Program-made: the position numbers and the translations under genes | Notes under the pieces: model-generated | What the model saw: the letters and a program-made list of their open reading frames with translations, nothing else | Database searches by the model: none | Told to the model about the DNA's origin: nothing | Shown here: piece after piece, positions 24,544-32,412 of the stretch | Layout: each line of letters starts with the position of its first letter | Position numbering within the stretch: position 1 is the first letter of the stretch | Assembly: GCA_900546825.1 (NCBI GenBank) | Contig: UREE01000015.1 | Coordinates: 1 to 35,330 of the forward strand | DNA: 35,330 nucleotides | Reading direction: 5' to 3' | DNA from: an uncultured Collinsella sp. | GTDB lineage: Bacteria; Actinomycetota; Coriobacteriia; Coriobacteriales; Coriobacteriaceae

Positions 24544-25332
24544 ATGACAGACAGACCGAAAACAACACTGCGCGACTGCATCTATGGGCTTGCCGTTGGC
24601 GACGCGCTGGGCGTTCCATACGAGTTTATGCCTCGCGGCACGTTCGAATGCACGGACATGATCGGCTACGGCACGCATGGGCAGCCCGCCGGCACCTGGA
24701 GCGACGACACATCTATGACGCTTGCTACCTGTAACTCGATTAGGGAGCTCGGCCGCGTTGACATCGCAGACATGCGCGACAAGTTCGTAAGCTGGATTGC
24801 CCGTGGCGAGTATACGATCGACGGCGTTTTCGATTATGGCGGCACGACCGCCCGCGCTCTGCACACCGGCAAAGGAGGCTCCGGCGAGCGCGACAACGGC
24901 AACGGTTCGCTCATGCGCATCGCACCCCTGGCGTTCACCGATGCGACAGACGAAGAGGTCAACAAGGTCTCCGCAATTACGCACGCTCACAGAACGTCGA
25001 CCGACGCATGCATCATATTTGTCGAGCTGATGAGGGATGTGATGAACGGCGCGCTTCCCTCGTGGGCACTCCATCTGAAAGGCATGCCTGAGCAGGAGAT
25101 CAAGTCAGGTGGCTTCGTGCGCGACACGCTTAAGGCAGCCACCTGGTGCTTCGTTAACACCAGCAGTTACGAAGCCTGCGTCCTTGCCGCCGTCAACCTA
25201 GGCGACGACACCGACACCACCGCAGCCGTCGCAGGCGCGCTCGCAGGAGCAAAATACGGCTTCAATGCTATTCCTCAGGGGTGGATCGACACCCTGCGCG
25301 GAAAAGAGCTGATTGAAAGCTGCCTGTTTTAG
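24544..25332 (+). CDS. ADP-ribosylglycohydrolase family protein
   Basis: A 262-aa enzyme of the DraG/ARH fold, which removes ADP-ribose from modified proteins, nucleic acids or small molecules using two metal ions. Metal-binding motifs are intact: GDALGVPYEF near the N-terminus, SDDT (residues 53-56), ERDNGNGSLMRIAP in the middle and LGDDTDTTAA (Asp221, Asp222, Asp224) near the C-terminus. The protein is slightly short for the family, with no added domain. The start follows AAGAGGAG. It sits 63 bp behind the YhcG nuclease gene and 32 bp before a small unknown gene, and all three are likely co-transcribed. The target of de-ADP-ribosylation is unknown; no ADP-ribosyltransferase is recognisable in the window. 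Confidence 0.9.
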   Translation: MTDRPKTTLRDCIYGLAVGDALGVPYEFMPRGTFECTDMIGYGTHGQPAGTWSDDTSMTLATCNSIRELGRVDIADMRDKFVSWIARGEYTIDGVFDYGGTTARALHTGKGGSGERDNGNGSLMRIAPLAFTDATDEEVNKVSAITHAHRTSTDACIIFVELMRDVMNGALPSWALHLKGMPEQEIKSGGFVRDTLKAATWCFVNTSSYEACVLAAVNLGDDTDTTAAVAGALAGAKYGFNAIPQGWIDTLRGKELIESCLF

Positions 25333-25364
25333 GGCACCATTCAAGAAATAAGGCAGGAGGCATC

Positions 25365-25586
25365 ATGGAGAGGAAGATCGCAAATATAGACGAGTTCCAA
25401 GTGGACGAAAACGGAATTCCGCTATTTCCAGTAGGACTGAAGGAGGAAACCAGCCTCTATGTCCTCCCCGACGGGCGTTACCTCCCCTGCGGGGTCTACA
25501 GGACCGCGGACGGCGGTTCGATCATTTATGAGCCATCCGAACTAAGCTTCTTCGGGCAGATGCTTGCTCAATTCAAAGAGAACTAG
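25365..25586 (+). CDS. Hypothetical protein, 73 aa
   Basis: A small soluble protein with a convincing ribosome site (GGCAGGAGG) 5 bases before the ATG. Sequence features: acidic N-terminus, VLPDGRYLPCGVYRTADGG in the middle and a hydrophobic-acidic end (LSFFGQMLAQFKEN). Its composition looks like a short beta-hairpin protein. I know no family. It lies 32 bp behind the ADP-ribosylglycohydrolase gene and probably belongs to the same operon. Confidence 0.6.
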   Translation: MERKIANIDEFQVDENGIPLFPVGLKEETSLYVLPDGRYLPCGVYRTADGGSIIYEPSELSFFGQMLAQFKEN

Positions 25587-25628
25587 AGGCTTGATTGCCC
25601 GTTAGATCGACACTGCTCCAAGCCATGG

Positions 25629-25650
25629 GGCGGGTAGGATGTCTCCCGCC
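25629..25650 (+). other. Stem-loop in the gap before the 30-aa peptide
   Basis: GGCGGG (25629-25634) pairs with CCCGCC (25645-25650), 10-base loop, no T-run. It could end the preceding operon weakly or be part of the structured leader that continues to 25729. Confidence 0.35.
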
Positions 25651-25729
25651 GCGGCCTGTGAGGTAGAATTACGACTGCCGCGGAATCCGCCTGCGGGCAA
25701 CGCTCCGATCTCCGATTGGGGTGAAGCCT

Positions 25730-25822
25730 ATGAACTTGTTTCTTGAAATCCTGCGCCTCTCGATGTATGTAACCGGCATCGTCCGGAACCTCTACTCGAT
25801 CTGGCGGGAATATAAGCAGTAA
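25730..25822 (+). CDS. 30-aa hydrophobic membrane peptide
   Basis: ATG at 25730 opens a 30-codon frame: MNLFLEILRLSMYVTGIV followed by RNLYSIWREYKQ and TAA. The N-terminal 18 residues can form a membrane-spanning or surface-seeking helix and the tail is charged. A strong ribosome site (GGGGTGA) lies 5 bases upstream, inside the 3' arm of a small hairpin (CCGATC-TCC-GATTGG), so translation may be regulated by structure. A perfect 10-bp stem-loop (25845-25870) follows. This size, hydrophobicity and structured leader resemble type I toxin-like peptides, but no antisense RNA was shown and the family is not recognised. Confidence 0.5.
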   Translation: MNLFLEILRLSMYVTGIVRNLYSIWREYKQ

Positions 25823-25844
25823 CGGATAGCGAAGGGAGTCATGC

Positions 25845-25870
25845 AAAGGGCCGGTCGCACCCGGCCCTTT
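25845..25870. terminator. Stem-loop after the 30-aa peptide (terminator-like, no T-run)
   Basis: AAAGGGCCGG... (stem of 10 bp, 25845-25854 with 25861-25870, loop TCGCAC) is perfectly paired. The right arm ends in CCCTTT but no longer T-run follows on either strand, so termination may be weak. The following 25871-26099 is AT-rich and I see no gene in it. Confidence 0.5.
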
Positions 25871-26099
25871 AGACGATAGTACCTGCGTTGCCCGCGCTTC
25901 CAAAGTTGACCGACTGAGGAGCGGGTTCCGCGGCACATCCTGATTTTACCCAGTGGCAAGGCTCTTTTACAGCCGTTCCACCGTTTATTTACATCCGCCA
26001 ATCAAGACGAGGCTACTACGCACCTTTATTACACACGATGTTTTCAGCCTGGTATAAACAAGTTCAATAATAGAATGCAAATCCAACCATCGTGTCTGA

Positions 26100-26204
26100 T
26101 TACGAAAGGATTTTTGCCTTTTCTGCAGCAAACTCTTCCTCGGTAAGTACTCCACTCTCACGCAGTGCTGCAAGCCTCTCAAGCCTTGCAACTACATCAA
26201 CCAC
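26100..26204 (-). pseudogene. SHOCT domain in shifted frame (detached C-terminus)
   Basis: Downstream of and overlapping the 123-aa gene, in a frame shifted by one base, the minus strand encodes VVARLERLAALRESG then VLTEEEFAAEKAKILS and TAA. This is a textbook SHOCT motif (Leu-rich helix, G-x-L-T-x-E-E-F, K-x-x-L-L), which normally forms the C-terminal tail of a longer protein. A GTG at 26204 could start it as a separate 34-aa peptide, but no ribosome site is evident. The most likely explanation is a one-base indel or a programmed frameshift that separates the tail from the preceding gene; a sequencing error cannot be excluded. Confidence 0.65.
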
Positions 26205-26568
26205 TATCCGCCAGCGTCTCAATAGTCTGTGAAACCTGCGGATACCGCTCGAGCTCCTTCGATAGGGCATCGACTATCTTGGCAATATTCTTTGCATTTT
26301 TGCCCCCGTTTAATACGTTTGCCCTGACCTTAGATGACGACTTGACAGTAACGCCAGATCCGCCTTCAACTGGAACAACCGAAATACTGATATTTTCGCC
26401 CCAAGACCAAAGGCTCATACCAATCTCGGCTGCAACTGTTCTTGTTGTGGGCGATGCACTATCAACTTTTACTTTAGGCAGCTTTTCCATAGCTGCCTTC
26501 AAGGCATTAAACGTGTCGTCAGGAGAATACGGTACCTGAAGCTGAAGCTGCTGATCCGCAAAACCCAT
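26197..26568 (-). CDS. Small protein that has lost its SHOCT tail by frameshift (123 aa)
   Basis: A 123-aa soluble protein, start supported by GGAGG 8 bases before the ATG. It begins MGFADQQLQLQVPYSPDDTF, has an alternating beta-strand pattern (ISISVVPVEGGSGVTVKSSS) and ends with a helix SKELERYPQVSQTIETL. This resembles the N-terminal domain of SHOCT-containing proteins of Actinobacteria, where a SHOCT segment follows after a short linker. Here the frame stops at TGA (26199-26197), and the SHOCT sequence continues one base out of frame (see 26100-26204). Function unknown. Confidence 0.65.
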   Translation of the reverse strand: MGFADQQLQLQVPYSPDDTFNALKAAMEKLPKVKVDSASPTTRTVAAEIGMSLWSWGENISISVVPVEGGSGVTVKSSSKVRANVLNGGKNAKNIAKIVDALSKELERYPQVSQTIETLADSG

Positions 26569-26684
26569 AATCTGGCCTCCGCTTCTTACAAGATTAAGGC
26601 TATCGGCAATGGTAGCACGTTCCCAGCAGTCTTAAGTTCGTCTCATGACCTTGCGATGCAGCCCGACGCCCCGGCACCACTCCC

Positions 26685-28022
26685 CTACTTACCAAAAATC
26701 GCAGCGAACAATCCCTTGCGTTTGGGCTTTTCTTCTCGGTAGGAACCCTCAGCTGCCGCTGCAACCTGGCGCGGTTGCTCGCCACCTCCACGGCGCACGA
26801 TCTGGTATAGGAAGGGCGATTTAACGTATTTGACCTCGATGGGCGTGGCATGCACGGTACTTTCGCCGGACAGATGCAGACTCGGATTGAGCGACGCCAC
26901 CACATGCGTCTCGCGCTTGTCGCTAAACACCACCGCTGCCGCGCGGCTCGTCTGGCCGTTTACGGCAATGCGCACCTGCTCGCCATCGCGGCTGTCCGTC
27001 GCCGGACGATCGACAAAGTACACCGGCACCATCACCAGGCCGTCCTTATGCTTGCGAGCCTTGCGCGCCCAAGTGCGGATGCTCTTTTTATTGAGCCCCA
27101 GCACCGCCTCGGCATCGTTGCCGGCAATGTCGAGCGCCAACTTATCAATGACCACCTGGTCCTTGGTAGACGCATCGACGGAGACAACGCGAAAGTCACC
27201 TTCCTGCATGGCCGGGTCAAACGGCCCAACCTTGGCAAAGTCCCACGGCTCCAAAATGCCCATAAGGCGAACATCCAGATAGTTTGCCCTGGGGTATGCC
27301 CAGTCGAGCACCTCGTAGTACACCAGGGTTTCCTTGCTCAGGCCCTTGCCCGGGAAGCTCGCCATCATGCGCAAATCCGCGAGCGCCATGGGGAAGTAGA
27401 AGAGCATCATGTCGTTTTGGATCGCGTCTTCCACGTCGTGCCCGGCAAAGGCATCCGGGTACTGGCGCACCAGCTGCAGCGCGTTGGCACGTGCCTGCTG
27501 CGGCGAAATTTCGCAGGGAATACCCTGCTCCGGCACATACTCCGCACCCACGCCCATGGTCAGACGTTTGCTAAACGTACCGGGCTTGAGCAAGTCGGCA
27601 ATGCCGATCTTGTTGCCGCAGGACGGGCACTCAAACACACGCTGCGTTGACTCGCCCTCAAAGGACGCTCCGCAGAAGGGGCAGGGAATGCTCACGTGCG
27701 TCGCTTCTTGGAACTCCTGCGCCGTGCCGCGGTCCTCCCACAGCAGATGTTCCAGGACCGACTGATTGCGCCAGTGCGAATTGAAGAAATACCAGTCCGG
27801 GTCCTCCGGGCGCTCGAGTTGCGACACATGCGTGAGCTTGAGCAGTCCATCCACTACCGTCAACGGCGTATGGCGAATGCCCAAAGCGCTCTTGGGCCCT
27901 CCGGCGTCCGCCTGCCACGGAATGACCGCACCGCAATAAGCGCACTCAAAGCTGCGCTTAGCTTGGTGCGAGTACATAGGGCCGCCGCAGTTTTGACATT
28001 TAATGGCAAACATCTCGTCCAT
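26685..28022 (-). CDS. Zinc-ribbon protein (TFIIB-type), 445 aa, unknown function
   Basis: Two zinc ribbons stand at the N-terminus: the first has C-x-x-C pairs in KCQNCGG and FECAYCGA (about residues 9-33), the second in PCPFCGA and FECPSCGN (about residues 115-140). The body of roughly 300 residues shows mixed alpha/beta character with a DVEDAIQNDMMLFYFPMALAD segment and a possible WVQ-free helical part (KKSIRTWARKARKHKDGLVMVPVYF). The C-terminus is basic-amphipathic (KPKRKGLFAAIFGK). No membrane segment is seen. The ATG at 28022 is preceded by AAGGAGG at 8 bases. The zinc ribbons suggest nucleic-acid or protein binding. I do not recognise a named function. It is transcribed divergently from the metal exporter. 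Confidence 0.75.
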   Translation of the reverse strand: MDEMFAIKCQNCGGPMYSHQAKRSFECAYCGAVIPWQADAGGPKSALGIRHTPLTVVDGLLKLTHVSQLERPEDPDWYFFNSHWRNQSVLEHLLWEDRGTAQEFQEATHVSIPCPFCGASFEGESTQRVFECPSCGNKIGIADLLKPGTFSKRLTMGVGAEYVPEQGIPCEISPQQARANALQLVRQYPDAFAGHDVEDAIQNDMMLFYFPMALADLRMMASFPGKGLSKETLVYYEVLDWAYPRANYLDVRLMGILEPWDFAKVGPFDPAMQEGDFRVVSVDASTKDQVVIDKLALDIAGNDAEAVLGLNKKSIRTWARKARKHKDGLVMVPVYFVDRPATDSRDGEQVRIAVNGQTSRAAAVVFSDKRETHVVASLNPSLHLSGESTVHATPIEVKYVKSPFLYQIVRRGGGEQPRQVAAAAEGSYREEKPKRKGLFAAIFGK

Positions 28023-28239
28023 GGAAACGTCCTCCTTTGCACAAAGCTGTCGACATTAAGTATGTCGAGCAAACAGGCACATGCCCATACCCATGTGGCC
28101 CAAAATGGACCACCCAGGCAGACGAGAAGGCTCGCTCGTTAGCACCGGCAGACTATTGCTGCATTTTCTGAGCATCGGTGCACGGCGCCCCCGCGCGAGC
28201 TACACTATCACCTTAAACATGATTGTGAGGACGACCGCT

Positions 28240-29421
28240 ATGCTATTTGTAAATCGGCTGGTACATACGCTTGTTCCCGGCAGCGAGGGCGAGCCGGTCG
28301 ATGCCTCCTGCCGCACCAACGCGGGCTTCGCCGCAAGCCTCATCTGCATTGGCCTCAACATCACCCTGTGCCTGGCCAAGGGCATCGCAGGCCTGCTCGC
28401 CGGCTCCGTCTCCCTCATCGCCGACGCTTTCAACAACCTCTCCGATGCCTCGAGCAACATCGTGAGCCTGCTCGGGTTCCGCCTCGCCAGCCGCCCGGCA
28501 GACGAAGGCCACCCCTATGGCCACGGCCGCTACGAGTACCTCGCCGGCTTGTTTGTCGCCGTCCTGATTTGCGCCGTCGGCATCAACCTGATCCTCGAGT
28601 CGGTCACCAAGATCATCAAGCCTTCCCCCACCGCTTACACGCTCGTTTCCCTTGCGGCACTGGCTACATCCATGCTCGTTAAGCTCTGGATGGCCGCATT
28701 CAACCGCGCGCTGGGCAACCGTATCGATTCCGAAACACTCATTGCCACAGCACAGGACTCCAAAAACGACGTCATCACCTCGGGCTCGGTCTTGGTGGCG
28801 GCGCTTATTTCGCAGACGACCGGCTTTGACCTCGATGGCTGGGCAGGCCTGGGTGTGGGCATCTTCATTTGCATCAGCGGCATGGGCCTGGTGCGCGACG
28901 CCATCAGCCCGTTGCTGGGGCAAGCGCCCGACCCCAAGCTCGTCCAGGCAATCCGCGACAAGATCATGTCCTATCCGCAGGTCTTGGGCACACACGACCT
29001 GATGGTGCACGACTACGGCCCCGGTCGTCAGTTTGCCAGCGCTCACGTGGAGATGCCCGGCGAGGGCGACGCATTTGAGCACCACGAGATCCTGGACACC
29101 ATCGAGCACGACATCAAGCGCCAGATGGGCATTGGCATCACGCTGCACTGCGACCCCATCGCGACAACCGGCGATGATTTGCGCGGCTGGGTCAAGCGCG
29201 GCGTTATGCAGATCGACCCCGCGCTCTCCATCCACGACCTGCACGAGCACGACGGGTTCGTTTCGTTTGACCTGGTGCGCCCCGACGGCTTTGACATATC
29301 CGACGAGGAGCTGCTGGAGCTCGTCACGCGCATCGTGCACGAGCGCCGACCCAATGCCTCATGCGTCGTTACGTTTGACTCGGGCTTTAGCTCGCCCGAC
29401 CGTCCGGCTGAACAGCTGTAG
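28240..29421 (+). CDS. Cation diffusion facilitator (CDF) metal exporter
   Basis: A 393-aa membrane transporter that exports a divalent metal in exchange for protons. Six membrane segments lie in residues about 30-235, followed by a cytoplasmic metallochaperone-like domain and an unusually long C-terminal tail (about 70 extra residues). TM2 carries SLIADAFNNLSDA (Asn65, Asp69) and TM5 AQDSKNDV (Asp173, Asp177), so the transport site is N-D-D-D, not the D-D-H-D of zinc exporters such as YiiP; this fits the manganese-exporter type (B. subtilis MneS/MneP-like), an inference. HPYGHGRYEY after TM2 is also typical. The ATG at 28240 follows GTGAGG; the frame is open further upstream without a ribosome site. 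Confidence 0.9.
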   Translation: MLFVNRLVHTLVPGSEGEPVDASCRTNAGFAASLICIGLNITLCLAKGIAGLLAGSVSLIADAFNNLSDASSNIVSLLGFRLASRPADEGHPYGHGRYEYLAGLFVAVLICAVGINLILESVTKIIKPSPTAYTLVSLAALATSMLVKLWMAAFNRALGNRIDSETLIATAQDSKNDVITSGSVLVAALISQTTGFDLDGWAGLGVGIFICISGMGLVRDAISPLLGQAPDPKLVQAIRDKIMSYPQVLGTHDLMVHDYGPGRQFASAHVEMPGEGDAFEHHEILDTIEHDIKRQMGIGITLHCDPIATTGDDLRGWVKRGVMQIDPALSIHDLHEHDGFVSFDLVRPDGFDISDEELLELVTRIVHERRPNASCVVTFDSGFSSPDRPAEQL

Positions 29422-29433
29422 CCCGCTTAACAG

Positions 29434-30423
29434 CTAGTTTCCCTGCGCGCCCGAGATGCCGTTTTGCAGTGCATTCCAGGCACCCGTCGCCATGTCGCCC
29501 AAGTTCTGCGCGGTGTCGCCCAGGTTTTGTGCCGTATCGCCCAGCTCTTGCGCCTTGTCTCCCAACTCCTGTGCCTTGTTGCTCAAGTCCTCCAGCGTAT
29601 TGGAACTCGAGCTGTCGGTACCGCTTTGGCCGTCGGGCGAGTTGCCCGAGCTATTCTTGTGCGTGAGTTGAATTTCGAGGTTGCCGCTGTCGTTATAGTA
29701 AGCAGAAGTAACGACCCAGTTGGCATCGATGACGGGCGTTGAGCCATCATCAGTCAGGACCACGGCATTCGAAAGATTGGCGCCGCGCGACTTGAGAAGT
29801 TTCTTGGCGTTGGACCAGTACTGCCCCGGGATATCGCTCAGATCGACGGTGCTAGACGAGGCGGACTCGGTTTGCTCGGCAGCGGTATCAGCCGTTGAAC
29901 TCCCTCGCTTGTTGAGCATGCCCGACACAATGGCAAACACAACCGACAGCGCAAAGAAGATCGCCAGCACGATGAGGATCTTCTTGATCACGCTCGACGA
30001 ACGCGACGGCTTCTTCTCCTCGTCCTCGCCATATTGCGGAATCGACTTGGGGTACTCGCGATACGGCTCGCGCGACTCGTAGCGAGGCTGCGCCGTGCGA
30101 GGCATACACGTCGTCTGCTGAGGCTGCGGAATGGGATTTTGCGGCAGGTCATCATAGGGATTCGGCGTCGAGGCGGCATAAGAATCCTGCGGCGCGTAAT
30201 CAAACGGGTCCGGAGCTGCGTTGCCATAGGGGCCTTGCGAAGATACGGCATAAGAATCCCGCGCTGTGTCGCCATAGCCCATAACCCGGGTTGGCTCGGC
30301 AGAAGGCTGCGTCGCGGCGGGGTCGGTATAACCGGGGTTGGGAACAACGCGGGTCGCATCGGCGCTATCGCCAGCCTGCGCGGAACCGTAGCCGCCCATC
30401 ACGGTTGTCTTGTCCTGATCCAT
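29434..30423 (-). CDS. Single-pass membrane protein with PASTA-like domain and heptad-type C-terminal repeats
   Basis: A 329-aa protein. The N-terminal 130 residues are disordered (Pro, Asp, Tyr, Gln) and contain recurring Thr motifs: TTVMGGYG, ATRVVPNPG and PTRVMGYGD. One membrane helix (KKILIVLAIFFALSVVFAIV, about 145-166) is followed outside by a domain of about 75 residues with GQYWSNAKKLLKSRGA and DANWVVTSAYY, similar in layout to a PASTA repeat. The end holds 7-residue repeats of the type AQELGDK/AQNLGDT (about five copies). The start follows GGAAAGGAA. The Thr-x-Val motifs could be targets of a Ser/Thr kinase with FHA readers, as for similar actinobacterial proteins; this is conjecture. 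It is convergent with the CDF gene (12 bases between the stops). Confidence 0.75.
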   Translation of the reverse strand: MDQDKTTVMGGYGSAQAGDSADATRVVPNPGYTDPAATQPSAEPTRVMGYGDTARDSYAVSSQGPYGNAAPDPFDYAPQDSYAASTPNPYDDLPQNPIPQPQQTTCMPRTAQPRYESREPYREYPKSIPQYGEDEEKKPSRSSSVIKKILIVLAIFFALSVVFAIVSGMLNKRGSSTADTAAEQTESASSSTVDLSDIPGQYWSNAKKLLKSRGANLSNAVVLTDDGSTPVIDANWVVTSAYYNDSGNLEIQLTHKNSSGNSPDGQSGTDSSSSNTLEDLSNKAQELGDKAQELGDTAQNLGDTAQNLGDMATGAWNALQNGISGAQGN

Positions 30424-30533
30424 GCAACGATTCCTTTCCGTCGCCCGTAAGCATCAAGTTATCCATGCATTCTACCCGCGCAAAAGCCCGTGACGGACAG
30501 AGCCCGTCCATATCTACAAGACAAGCGCGGCTA

Positions 30534-30576
30534 GAAAACAAAAGCCCCGCCGGGCCTTGGTAGGCGCGACGGGGCG
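30534..30576 (-). terminator. Terminator of fhs
   Basis: On the minus strand GCCCCG (30575-30570) pairs with CGGGGC (30549-30544), with further internal pairing (GCC/GGC), followed by TTTTGTTTTC. Confidence 0.8.
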
Positions 30577-30600
30577 GGCAAGCAGCTATGGGCAACAAGC

Positions 30601-32268
30601 TTAGAACAGGCCGGTGATGTTGCCGTCGTTGTCGACGTCGATGTTCTCAGCCGCGGGGACCTTGGGCAGGCCCGGCATGGTCAGAACACTGCCGGTCAGT
30701 GCGACCACAAAGTGGGCACCGGCGGAAACCTTGAGCTCACGCACCGTGATGCGGAAGTTCTCGGGAGCGCCCAGGGCCTTGGCGTTGTCGCTAAAGCTGT
30801 ACTGCGTCTTGGCCACGCACACCGGCAGGTTGCCAAAGCCGTTCTCGCGCAGCTCGGCGAGCTGGCGCTTGGCGGCCGGCGTAAAGTCAACGCCATCGGC
30901 GCGGTAGACCTTGGTGGCAATGGCCTCAAGAGCGTCGGCGACATCGGCGCCGTCCTCATAGGCAAACTTGAGCTCGCTCGGCTGCTCAATCAGACGCATG
31001 ACCTCATCGGCCAGCTCGAGCGCGCCCTCGCCGCCCTTGGCCCAGACCTCGGAAAGCTTAACGTTGACGCCGAGCTTCTGGCACTCGGACTCGATGAGCG
31101 CAAGCTCAGCCTCGGTGTCCGTCGGGAAGCGGTTGATGGCGACTACGCAGGGCAGACCATAAACGTTCTGGATGTTGTCGACGTGACGCAGCAGGTTGGG
31201 CATGCCGGCCTTGAGTGCCTCGAGGTTCTCCTCGTTGAGGTCGGCCTTGGCGACGCCACCGTTGTACTTCAGCGCACGAGCGGTCGCGACGACCACGACG
31301 GCGCTGGGGCGAACGCCCGTCATGCGGCACTTGATGTCGAGGAACTTCTCGGCACCCAGATCGGCACCGAAGCCGGCCTCGGTAATGGCGACATCGCCAA
31401 AGCGCATCGCCATACGCGTGGCCATGATAGAGTTGCAGCCGTGGGCGATGTTGGCGAAGGGGCCGCCGTGGACAAACGCGGGCGTGCCCTCGAGCGTTTG
31501 CACCAGGTTGGGCTTGAGCGCGTCCTTAAGCAACGCGGCCATGGCACCCTGGGCCTTAAGGTCGCGGGCACGGACGGGCTCGCCGGCAAAGCTGTAGCCG
31601 ACGACGATCTCGCCCAGGCGCTCCTTGAGGTCGCTGATACTCGTAGACAGGCACAGGATTGCCATGACCTCGGAGGCGACGGTGATATCGAAGCCGTCCT
31701 CGCGCGGCACGCCCTGGGCCTTACCGCCAATACCGTCGATGACGTGGCGCAGCTGACGGTCGTTCATATCGACGACGCGCTTCCAAGTGATGCGTTTAAC
31801 GTCGATGCCAAGCTGGTTGCCCTGCTGGATGTGGTTATCAAGCATGGCGGCCAGCAGGTTGTTGGCAGCACCGATGGCATGGAAGTCGCCGGTAAAGTGC
31901 AGGTTGATATCCTCCATGGGGATCACCTGAGCCCAGCCGCCGCCGGCAGCACCGCCCTTAACACCAAAGACGGGGCCGAGCGAAGGCTCGCGCAGGGCCA
32001 CGGCACTCTTGACGCCGCGACGACGCAGGCCATCGGCCAGACCGATGGTCGTGGTGGTTTTGCCCTCGCCCGCAGGCGTTGGGTTGATAGCGGTCACGAG
32101 GACGAGCTTGGCCTGGTGATCGGTCGGCTCGTTGAGCAGCGAATAGTCGACCTTAGCCTTGTCGAAGCCGTACGGAATAAGGTGCTTAACGTCGACGCCG
32201 GCGTTCTTGGCCACCTCGGTAATAGGCAGCGGCGTGACAGAACGTGCGATTTCGATGTCAGTAGGCAT
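30601..32268 (-). CDS. fhs: Formate--tetrahydrofolate ligase
   Basis: A 555-aa enzyme that joins formate to THF with ATP, giving 10-formyl-THF; normal length. Signature elements: N-terminal PLPITEVAKNAG, P-loop TPAGEGKTTTTIGLADGL, REPSLGPVFGVKGGAAGGGW, then DINLHFTGDFHAI and FVHGGPFANIAHGCNS. The ATG at 32268 is preceded by AAAGGA; the frame is open 25 codons upstream without a site. It is a single-gene unit with its own promoter (32309-32336) and terminator. Together with the FchA-like protein and FolD (16.8-18.3 kb) it forms the formate branch of one-carbon metabolism, though located 12 kb away. Confidence 0.97.
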   Translation of the reverse strand: MPTDIEIARSVTPLPITEVAKNAGVDVKHLIPYGFDKAKVDYSLLNEPTDHQAKLVLVTAINPTPAGEGKTTTTIGLADGLRRRGVKSAVALREPSLGPVFGVKGGAAGGGWAQVIPMEDINLHFTGDFHAIGAANNLLAAMLDNHIQQGNQLGIDVKRITWKRVVDMNDRQLRHVIDGIGGKAQGVPREDGFDITVASEVMAILCLSTSISDLKERLGEIVVGYSFAGEPVRARDLKAQGAMAALLKDALKPNLVQTLEGTPAFVHGGPFANIAHGCNSIMATRMAMRFGDVAITEAGFGADLGAEKFLDIKCRMTGVRPSAVVVVATARALKYNGGVAKADLNEENLEALKAGMPNLLRHVDNIQNVYGLPCVVAINRFPTDTEAELALIESECQKLGVNVKLSEVWAKGGEGALELADEVMRLIEQPSELKFAYEDGADVADALEAIATKVYRADGVDFTPAAKRQLAELRENGFGNLPVCVAKTQYSFSDNAKALGAPENFRITVRELKVSAGAHFVVALTGSVLTMPGLPKVPAAENIDVDNDGNITGLF

Positions 32269-32308
32269 GGGCGGTCCTTTCGTTACCGAATGAGAAAAAG
32301 ACCAATTC

Positions 32309-32336
32309 AGCATAGCACGGGCGCGCAATAGTAAAA
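32309..32336 (-). promoter_or_regulatory. Promoter of fhs
   Basis: On the minus strand TTTTAC (-35, 32336-32331) is 16 bases from TATGCT (-10, 32314-32309), which is extended by an upstream TGC. The start codon follows about 40 bases later. Confidence 0.5.
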
Positions 32337-32412
32337 CACCCATAACCGATGAACGGCGATATGTTTACCCGATGCCCAGCGATAGCCCAACAGCCCGCCA
32401 AAACAAAGCGCC

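Noticed and set aside
25583..25936. 117-codon frame on the minus strand across the 30-aa peptide
   Set aside because: No ribosome site and Arg/Pro/Ser-rich composition typical of a shadow; it crosses two stem-loops.
25985..26191. 68-codon minus-strand frame overlapping the SHOCT region
   Set aside because: It is the wrong frame of the SHOCT sequence; the meaningful frame is the one at 26100-26204.
30712..32331. 539-codon open frame on the plus strand opposite fhs
   Set aside because: It is the antisense of a highly conserved gene; its composition (Leu/Gly/Asp/Val-rich, no motif) is what GC-rich codon use produces in the complementary frame.
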